Positions 55,442 to 64,000 of a stretch of DNA of 64,000 nucleotides are shown piece by piece. The notes below the pieces were generated by a model. That model was not told the DNA's origin. It saw nothing but the letters and a program-made list of their open reading frames with translations, and made no database searches. The position numbers and the translations under genes are program-made. The stretch's first letter is position 1, and every line of letters starts with the position of its first letter. Source of the DNA: Pelodera strongyloides (taxonomy: Eukaryota; Nematoda; Chromadorea; Rhabditida; Rhabditidae); contig JAANDG010000149.1 of the NCBI GenBank assembly GCA_036852015.1, positions 62,001 through 126,000 of the forward strand. The letters run 5' to 3'.

Positions 55442-56401
55442 GTTCGCATCCAACACGCTGCTTTCTTTTTGCAGTTGCTACTTTTCCCGCACCGTTTCCG
55501 CACCTTTTCGGCAACGGTTTGGGGGTGTTTCCCGCACCAAAACGGCAACCAGAGACGGTGAAAAAACTTTTGCGCCGCGCATCAAATTCTTTTGCGGGAA
55601 ACACCCCCAAACTGTTGCCGCGCGCAACTCTTGAGTTTCGTTGACGGGAGTATGGGACGCTAAATTTCGATTAGACACCCTGCCACATTGCTCAATTTGT
55701 TGCCAACGTTTGTAGCGTTCACAAGTGGTGTCGAATCAGTGCACCATTGTCTCGAGCAACCACACCGTTGACTAGATCTACCCTTTAGTCTACGATGCCT
55801 TAGGCCCTAAGCCTACGCCTAAAGTTCAATATAGTAGAAATTGAATTTTCAACACTCGTGCAATGCCTGTTCAAAATGCAGTACGTATTTCTGTGGCACT
55901 CACGCTCCAACTTGCGTAATCGATGTTCCGAAGAACCAATGAACAAAATTGATCGTAATTTGTTCAAGTTGAAGCGTTGCAACTATTTTCCGTTATTGCG
56001 GTTTTATTCTTGTAGGTGGTGGGGTGGTTATTGAAGGCCGGCGCGCGCTTTGATTTTTAGGTGTCCCCAAGCATTAACTTTGAATTATCGATTTAATTAG
56101 TTATCGATCGATTTTCCATGATGTAAATCTTGGTCAATCTATTGTGCCACCATTCTGGTACATTGAGTCCGGTCCCATTCTACCCGCTTTCTTAGTTGAG
56201 GAACGGGCACGGCGCAAAGTCGACAGACACGATTTTCCTTACTCTTTATATAATGGTAGATAGATATAGTATATATCATGCATTTGTTCCATTACAAACT
56301 AAAAATAAGTAATCGTGATATCTAAATTGTAGTCGGTGCACTTGCGCGGACCTGGCGAGTGTCCGCAATGACTGGACGAAGTGTACGGCGAAATCTGGGT
56401 G
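55442..56401 (+). repeat. Upstream block U1, copy C
   Basis: Matches 25604-26561 nearly base for base, beginning GTTCGCATCCAACACGC, inside the T loop of the tRNA-Leu-like sequence of block B. The rest of that tRNA-like sequence is missing here. No exon. Confidence 0.88.
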
Positions 56402-57420
56402 GATCCCTTTTTTCGCCGCGCTCCAGACGCGTTGGGTCAGTATAATGTGCGCCTGTTGTTTACTTCTGGTTTGTGAAGAAGTGAAGAGCGAAGGAAGCTT
56501 CATGGTCTATGATTTTGAAAATATGAAAAAAAAAGATAAAAGGAGCACCTAGGTAGTAAAGAAAAATTAGCGCTGAAGTAAAGATAAATGATGAAAGTTT
56601 TTTTTTAGTTCCGAGCATATGTATATGGCTGCGCAGGGTATTCCACGGTATTCCAGGGTATTCCGCGGTTGCCCAGGTATTCCACGGTTGCCCAGGGTAT
56701 TCCACGGTTGCCCGGTATTCCAGGGTATTCCAAAAGGTGTCTTACCCAATAAGCCGTAGTTCTAAAGTACGGGAGGGCCCGAAACGCGGCCATATCTGGG
56801 TAATCTAAACATTCTTAGCCTTGACTTTACTACCCTAACAGATGTACTGTACTCTAAACCATTCTGAAGAATAATACTCCTGCCATGTTCAATTAACATG
56901 GCGACCGAAATTCCTCATAATTATAATCTCAACCAGGGAAGCCATATAAAAGGAAAAATTTAACACCACTACACCAATACCATATGCAAAGAAAAACTGG
57001 GGTGATGCTATCGTGCTATCCCATTAGCATTTGGATTTTGGGTAATAATTGCAAATTGGGGTAATTGGGAGTGAAAACGACTAACGACTAACCCACTAGT
57101 GTAATAATGAAGAAAGTGGGTTAAGCCGCTTGAAAGGAATACAACGTAAGATACAGTAAACCTGGATGAACCGGAGTACCATTTTTTTATTTAGGGCATC
57201 ACTCTTCGTAAAAACCGACTCATGGGTTAGGACTGGACCACCTGGTATTTATTATGATCATGTTACCAGGTGTGGGTAGCGATGAAAAATACTACTAATG
57301 TCCACTCCTAATGTAATTCTCAGCAGAAAAACACTAAAGCAAGTTTGGAGTATATTTTAAGCTCCGACTTTATTTGATGAATCAAAATACGTGAGGAGTG
57401 ACGACCGGCCACAGGCCGCG
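56402..57420 (+). repeat. Upstream block U2, copy C, with short minisatellite
   Basis: Homologous to 248-1628 and 26562-27782. The minisatellite is reduced to about 100 bp (56637-56735). Confidence 0.88.
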
Positions 57421-57924
57421 GGCCGCGTTTCGGACCCTCATTCTTTCGCACCCTCATTTTAGCACACATTGCATGCAAATTTGCGGCTAATTAGCATTGC
57501 TTTCGCACCGGTTCTCGGCTGGCCCCGGGCAGGATCGCGGACAGACAAAAGGCAGACACTGCGGCAGGGTGCCGGACATCCCGCCTCCTCTGTGTAGGCA
57601 TTCCTGCCTGTGGACCCTGCCGCAGGAAAGAGGCGGGGTGCATGCAAAGTGCCGGCAATTTGCAGAAATTTAGCATTTTTGCCAGGGCTTCCCCGGCTTC
57701 CTTCCTTCCTTCTGAATGCATTATATTGTCCTGTATCACCAGTAGATAAGAAAGGCGTGTATAATAAATAGTTTATTCATACTAGAACCTGTGAAAGTGA
57801 TTCAGCGTCTCCTATTAATAAAAATAAAGGAAAAGTTCAGTCGATATCCTATTAATTATTGCGAAATGGAAGAAATGGCGTAATAAGACACTAAATATAG
57901 TGTAGTAATCAAATGTTCTATACA

Positions 57925-58190
57925 TACTAACACTGTATAGGATATACATACTACTACTAATACAGGATATACATATACATACTACTGCTATAGGACAAAT
58001 ACTACTACTATGGTATGGGTTATGCATACACACTGCTACTATTGGACAAACATACTACTACTGTAGGATATACATACACATACTACTACTATAGGACATA
58101 CATACTACTTACTACTACTATAGGATATACATACATATTACCTATACTATGAGATATACTTACTATAGAATATAGAACATGAACAAATAC
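57925..58190. repeat. Degenerate TACTACTA / GGATATACATACA tandem repeat
   Basis: Repeated units of the type TACTACTACTATAGGAC followed by ATACATAC, irregular in length. It lies inside TIR element 3. Confidence 0.85.
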
Positions 58191-58609
58191 TATATGATAT
58201 ACATACTAACACGCGATAATGATAATGGTTCGATAATTACTACTACTAGGCTCTCGGGACAATGGCAAGGGTATACTACATCAACGCAATTCTTAGGCCA
58301 ACAGAGACGTAAAGAATATAAATTATAGCAAGAAAAGCGGATAATACTATAAACTTAATGAGGTCAAAAAATATATAAACTTGTGGAGAGTCCTATATAT
58401 CCGTATAATTAAATACAAAAGTACAATCTTCAAGGGCCGTAAAGTGACTTCAGTTCTAATTAGTGAGATATGAACTCGGAACTCGGACAATATATAAAAA
58501 TATTTTTGGAAGTTATTGAAGCGTAATACACCTACAATAACTTACTTGTAATGATAATAAAAAAAACTTGCACTACATATACAGACAGTCGTTTTTTCCA
58601 CTAGCAAAC

Positions 58610-59320
58610 CTCCTAAGGAGGGAAAGCAGAAGGAGAAGCCTTCACCAGGGAAAACCTGACCGTTCGTATTCGTGTGATTGCCGTGCACAACTCAGTTCGT
58701 CCACATTCATGAGTTATCGACTGGCCGGGGCAGATTCCGGCTCCTGCATGCGGTCATTGTCCCTTTTGGTTAGAAGAGCATATCGTAGTGACCTTGTCCC
58801 TGAAATATTAGAAATTAATACAACAGTGTAGAGTGTAAATGTAGACTGCATGGTGTACTTCCATCCCTAATCAATTCACATCCAAAATATTAATCTTATT
58901 CATGTAACTACAAGTAAAACAACGGTGCAATTATTTGTGTGTGGTGATTATTTACACACTTGCAGCACTCCCCAAATCTAAATATCTTACCTGCGCGTGT
59001 GCTGACAGTGCGGTTAACCAGAGGGTCAGGGGGTGTCGTATTGTGGTATAGAAACAAGTTCCTTAATACAGCCATTCAGGTGACGGCGGACCTGAAGTTA
59101 TATGTAATAAACATAGAACGGGTACGGGTAGAGGTGCTTCACAAATTTTTTATATGGAAATTAGGAAATCAATATACCTGATGTTTGAATTCCATCCAGT
59201 AGGGCGGGAAAAGTTTGCGTAAAATACCGAGGTACTTGCAATTCGAACCAAATCAGAGAAGGTGTCCTCGTGGTTGGTTTGCTGGAACAGTAGTACTTTA
59301 AATATTAACACGCGAAATAA
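58610..59320 (-). pseudogene. Exon-like remnants inside TIR element 3
   Basis: On the minus strand, about 59310-59175 reads QQTNHEDTFSDLVRIA and, in another frame, YLGILRKLFPPYWMEFKHQ before a GTATAT donor. About 59090-59000 contains NTTPPDPLVNRTVSTRA before GTAAGA, and about 58820-58610 follows a TTTCAG acceptor. The shifts between frames look like decay of a captured host gene. I cannot identify the family. Confidence 0.35.
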
Positions 59321-60607
59321 AGTATGGAAATTGGAGTACGGGATGGAACAAACAAGATTTTTTTTTTTTTTACCTTTTTTAGAATCCTCGCCATATTGCA
59401 ACGTTAGTGATAAAAAACGCTGTTCATAGCGGTCACCAATCCAACGATGTCGATGTCTAAACGGAACATCGGTACGCGATACAATTGAAACGCAATAAGA
59501 GCACAGTGTACATGTATATTGTATAGTGCAATGGCGAGCAAACGAACCGTTTTAAAATAAGTCAGTAAAACGCCACCGAATATGTCTTTATAGTCCCCTT
59601 CCCAGGCTTAGCTAAACAGACTAAACAGAGACACTAAGCACAATTTAAAGGATAGAATGTTATAAAGCAATTTAGCTAGTAGTAAATACGTAAAAAAATC
59701 AAGGTGTTAAATTCGTTACGGGACAAATAACTGCGAATAACTACGAAACTGACCGCGAGCTTTGCATGCGTGTGAGAAGATTTTACTAGAAGTTGGTTGT
59801 TGGTCGCCATCCAGCTTGGCAGCAAACGTCCACCAATAAAAATTGCGATCTAAAAAGCCAATTTGAACATCACGTTTTAAGTAATATGAAAGTATTCGTT
59901 ATGCGAATGTATATAGCATGCATTGCACGAATCTAAAGTAGAGAGACAGATCATAGACACAGCGTTGCTACATGATAAAACACTACCCAAAAGCAAGCTA
60001 TCGTGCCCAAAGACTCGGCGTGAGAAGGCAAATGAGTCCTGAAAGTACACAGAATAACCAAGAACATTACAACATACGTCTACAATTGCATAGAAAAAAA
60101 CTAACTCACTATAGCGGACGAGCTAAAACGCGTTGGAACAGCCTGCTCTTCAGTGCAGCCGATCACGTCCAGCATCGATAACATTGAACCTTAAAATAGT
60201 TCACTTGGAACACTATACGAGCAAACAACGCCTCGTTTGACAATATAAATGTTTCCAAAAGAAGTAAACTTACGTAACGGGTGTGGAATGGTTGGAGAGG
60301 GGCGTAGCAAGTAGCTGCCAAGAACGTACAAACTCTAAATCAAACAGCCTTCACAACGAAACATGACAGAGAAAATAACAACAATAGAGAGAAAAAACAT
60401 GAAACTTCGAAAAGTTCCAAAAAATTTTCCAAGTTTAATTTGAGCTTCCCGCCCTTTGCATTTTTCAAAATATAGCAATGCACGTTTAATGCACGGTTCT
60501 GCGGCATTCCCGCCGTGATTACAGTAATCCCGTTAGGCGGACACTGCGGCGAAGCGGTAGGCATTCCCGCCTGAGGTCCAGATTGTCCGCGATCCTGCCT
60601 GGGCCCG

Positions 60608-60888
60608 AGTTGGCGGTAAAATTTAGGCGCGAACAGAACCCGTTTGAATTATGGCCCGGTTGTTTTGTTCTTTCTTTTTTTGTTATTGTCGTTGTATCTT
60701 CGCTTTCTTTCTTTATATTTTCTTTATTTTCTTTATGCTGTGCTTCTCTCCTATTCGATCTTTATAATCTTTCCTTTTGTGCCTCTATGTTTGTTGTTCT
60801 CTTTGCTTTCCGTGCATTGCTGCGATGGCCAGAAGATTATTTTTATCCTCATGTCTATCCCCGTGGTACTAATCCCTTCTTCGCCTAG
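60608..60888 (+). promoter_or_regulatory. ndc80-C proximal upstream region
   Basis: Same leader as in copies A and B: TTTAGGCGCGAA at 60622-60633, pyrimidine-rich stretch, TACTAAT (60868-60874), acceptor TAG at 60886-60888. Here TIR element 3 lies upstream of the GC-rich motif, so the proximal region is intact. Confidence 0.45.
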
Positions 60889-63708
60889 ATGAATCGAAAA
60901 TTTGGCGATGGACAGAACCGCACCCCGGTTGCACATAAGATTCGTACGTCAAATGTTCTGCCCAGCTCTGTTAAGAAGACACCGTAAGTTAAACATAAAT
61001 TATGACGTGATATCAAATGTTAGATTTTACATTATGAGGTGTTGACGAGACGCAGGAACGTGGACGTCAGGTTTCGACAACTTTGATCAATTTCAAGTTT
61101 TCAGCATAGCCTCTGATCGTTTTTCGTTGGCGGGATATGCAACAAGTGGCAGCCGCTCTTCTTACTTCAAACCTCCAGCAATGAAGGTATTTGCACCCAC
61201 CTACTCCGTTGTTCTGAAAGTTACATACTACGTTTCTCAGTCCTTTCGCTTTCTCTTTTCCTTGTGGTAATGCTGAAGCATAATGCTAATGGTATATATG
61301 GAAACAGTATTAGCCGATAGGTAGGGGGTAAATTGACTCATTGGGATGTAACCATTTTGTGTCACTGGTGAAACTCAGCGCAGGACCGCCATGAGGGCGC
61401 GGCGCGCCACTTCTAAGGTGCGCGGTGGTTGGTGAGCAACAGGTTCACTTCCAGTTGGCACAACTGAGGCGCACTTTTTACAGAAGGCACGTCCGCGCGG
61501 TAGTTGCGCCAGCTGGCGCTCGCGCACGACCACGCCCACGCCGCGCATCTTAGCCGGGGGGGGGGGTGCCGCCTATGGCTGACTCGCGTTTTGTACTCGC
61601 CGATGATATGGAGTTTCAGGTTGATAGTGGCTTGAGTCAATCCTCTTCATTGTGAATGCTTGATGACTGATGACATGAATTTTCCCTTTTCAGGATAATC
61701 GTCCGATAGGATCAAAGGAATATCAAGTTGCAATGCAGAGAAAAATTCTGAGGTAATTGATATGTATCGAATAACTAGTGCGTTAGGCACATTTTTTTAT
61801 CTAAACAACTGAAACATACGCAAACCTAAACATACCTAATAAAAGAGGAAACATACAAGGGAATAATAAATTTATAAGTAAAGAAAGTATACCGTGGGCT
61901 GGTCTCGTCAGTGCGGTACATTCTCCTTTTTTATTGATCCTTCAATATATTTTCAATATAGTTTTCTGCACGACCATTGCGGAATGACGGATCTGCCCGA
62001 AAATGTGGTAAAGTCGCCCACGAAGACCGATTTTGGAATGATTTTCGAGTGCATTTATCAGTCTCTCGATGCGAACTACAAAGTGGGCAAAATGGAGGAC
62101 GAGGTTTGTTTTTCTTCTTGTATTGAGCAGTTTATGCTGAAAGAGCAAAAGCGATATATTACAGATAAATTTTAGAAGTGTGACAAGTAATTTGGGAAAA
62201 TATAACACATCTGTACCATCACTTGGGGATTTCATTTTGTATTCCATAGTCGGCTCCATTCTCTCACGTCAGAATGCTATTTTCTGTCTCCAGGGAATAC
62301 CCACCCGTGAGAATCACGGTGTTATTTGTTATTTATTAAATACACCAAAAGATGTTCATCAGGGGATGAAAAAAACGAACATATAAACGCACATAGACGC
62401 CGATAAGATTAGCATTGAGTTTGGATATTCTGCATTTGGAATATTGTTGCAAAAGAAATTGTTTTCAAATCAAAAGAAACCAAACTGTTTTGTTTGGACA
62501 TACCTTGAATCAATGCCTTTAGCAAATAATGTGATATTTCCTGTTAAAAATAAGTTTTTTAAAAAGCGTTTGTTGTGAATAGTTGAATTCGGCTTCTGAT
62601 GTCTTTCCTCTACCACAGGTGCCCAAAATCTTCAAAGGTCTCGGTTATTCACCCAGCATAAAGCCGTCTTCTATGCAACTGTTTCCGCACCGCACGTGTG
62701 GCCTCATCTGTGCGCGGCTCTTGTCTGGCTCATCGACTATGTTCAGGTATTTGGTTGTCCTTAGTTTTACTAGAGAGTTTTCCCTGACGAATGCACTGAT
62801 CACTCTAACGTTACCCTTAAGTATGCTCTATTGCTCTGTGTATGGTGTAATTACAATGTTCCAACGAAGTGATGCGTAAAATCACGCACCAACCACTCAC
62901 GGCTTGGATTAGAGGACTAGAAGATCTTCGAAGGTTTTATTTCCAAATTTGTGTATTTGAATTTGGTTCAGCCATGGGTCCTCCACGTTTATGCAACATT
63001 CTAATTCCGGCGGTGGCTCGCCGGCGGGTTCTGGGGTAAAAAAACATTTCCGTATTATCAGGGACTTGTGCTAATTGCTTATGCTTCTTTTAGATGTACA
63101 ACTCCGTAGTTCCATCTGATATTTTGTTGACGACTGACGAACAGAGAACCAACAATGAGGCTGGACATCGGACCGTAAGTATTCCGTAATAAATAAATAT
63201 AAACCTTTTACGCCTCCTCAAGAGCGTGCACCCTTTATTCAAGGGTGGTAACTGTATAGTGTTGAAATTTGGCTTATGACATATTCCGCAGAGGTTCTGA
63301 GCAGGTACAGCGGTTTATAGGCAGGGAGTATGTATATATAGAATTTATAGATCGTAGAAGTATATTGCGGTTTCAATCAAGGCTTGTCCACCGGAACAGT
63401 ATACTTTTTAGATCAAGTATTTGAGCCTGCAGGCTGCATTTCGTGAGAGCTTCATGCAGAATGTTCAACCAGATGAGGAATTTATCAATAAGTATATCAT
63501 TTCCATTCTTTTTTTTTGCATTCGGATTTTGCAGTGCAAGTCTTCTGTTTGAGTTTAAGTTTGGTTTATGCTCATGATTTTCTCTTCTAGGAACATTGCG
63601 TCCTTCCGTAGACTACTTGAGGACAATTGCAATGTTGATGGTCAATTAAAAGAGACGGAGGCTGCCAATGCGCTAATCCAGGAAGAAATTGAAGCCATGA
63701 AGAATGAC
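60889..63708 (+). pseudogene. ndc80: NDC80/HEC1, copy C: frameshifted and cut by the window end
   Basis: Exons 1-8 are present: 60889-60983, 61105-61186, 61694-61752, 61962-62103, 62619-62746, 63094-63174, 63412-63491, 63591-63708. Exon 9 would begin just beyond 64000. Exon 5 is 128 bases instead of 129: one base is missing after SSMQ, so the calponin-homology head reads out of frame (LFPHRTCG) instead of the SAPHVWPH microtubule-binding region. Other exons and splice sites are intact and closer to copy A than to copy B. It is a recent pseudogene unless the missing base is a sequencing error. Confidence 0.8.
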
Positions 63709-64000
63709 GTGAGTTTCCTTCGTTTATTATGAATATGTTTTCTCTCTAGTGCCCTCGGCTCTCAAGTCACAGCCTAAAATCCGAACACCGAGTTTTGAGG
63801 CGGTGACTTGGAGGGGTGGTACCACAAAGTAGCATAAATAGACAGAAATCAACTTCGGATTCACCGACCAGGTTGTACCTGAAGGCATGTTCGAAGAATA
63901 TTCCATTATTGATTTGTAGAAGCACCTTACCGTTGGTAACTCTGTGCTTACTGTGTGGATCTTTTTTGTTTAATGCGAAAACTTGCGGACTTACTCTAGT

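Larger units (their letters stand above)
57515..60607. mobile_element. TIR element 3, insertion unique to copy C upstream region
   Basis: Block B reads CGCACCAGTTGGCGG; copy C has about 3.1 kb between CGCACCGGTT and TTGGCGG. The ends are CTCGGCTGGCCCCGGGCAGG and, as complement of the right end, CTCGGGCCCAGGCAGG, both followed by ATCGCGGACA. The target duplication is short (TT or GTT). The interior is A/T-rich with a microsatellite-like stretch at 57925-58190 and minus-strand exon-like remnants. No transposase is recognisable. Confidence 0.75.

Noticed and set aside
8573..63708. The ndc80 copies as alleles wrongly joined
   Set aside because: Not excluded, but they have different flanking genes, different insertions and three separate positions, which fits real duplication better; read depth is needed.

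Overview
The window is eukaryotic. Its genes have many short exons, T-rich acceptors of the TTTTCAG type and AATAAA 3' ends, and it is dense in transposons. Gene structure and the short pyrimidine-rich acceptors suggest a nematode; that is inference from style, and no sequence here names a species. The main content is three copies of one gene, which I recognise as the outer-kinetochore subunit NDC80/HEC1 from its N-terminal calponin-homology region (motifs [10 protein letters not shown] and [19 protein letters not shown]) followed by a long charged coiled coil.

Layout. 1-1628: left flank and copy A of an upstream block carrying a 19-bp minisatellite. 1629-4351 and 4511-8350: two terminal-inverted-repeat (TIR) insertions unique to copy A; the second contains a decayed replication factor C subunit 3 gene and splits the ndc80-A upstream region. 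8573-16778: ndc80-A, 20 exons, open throughout (about 590 codons). 18033-22550: a minus-strand gene with an AT-hook and a CENP-B/transposase-like DNA-binding region, with a LINE fragment in one intron. 23918-25087: four phase-compatible exons of an unidentified plus-strand gene. 25604-28153: upstream blocks of copy B. 28154-47602: ndc80-B, 20 exons, stretched to 19 kb by a LINE in intron 6 and about 9.2 kb of nested elements in intron 12, including a 5.5-kb Ty3/gypsy LTR retrotransposon with 326-bp LTRs. 48.6-54.5 kb: orphan exons, repeats and a partial upstream block. 54469-55441: a large foldback element. 55442-64000: the third set of upstream blocks, a third TIR insertion, and ndc80-C, which has a frameshift in its exon 5 and runs off the window after exon 8.

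Because the three copies can be aligned by eye, empty and filled sites are visible, so many insertions can be bounded to the base with their target-site duplications (TSDs): 4511-8350 (5 bp), 10594-10862 (TTA), 11027-11194 (8 bp), 13933-14367, 21070-21509 and 49990-50152 (TTAA), 30635-33499 (7 bp), 37241-42707 (5 bp). The window therefore works as a record of a kinetochore-gene amplification repeatedly invaded by mobile DNA. It also holds a CENP-B-like gene. Whether all copies are expressed cannot be seen from sequence.
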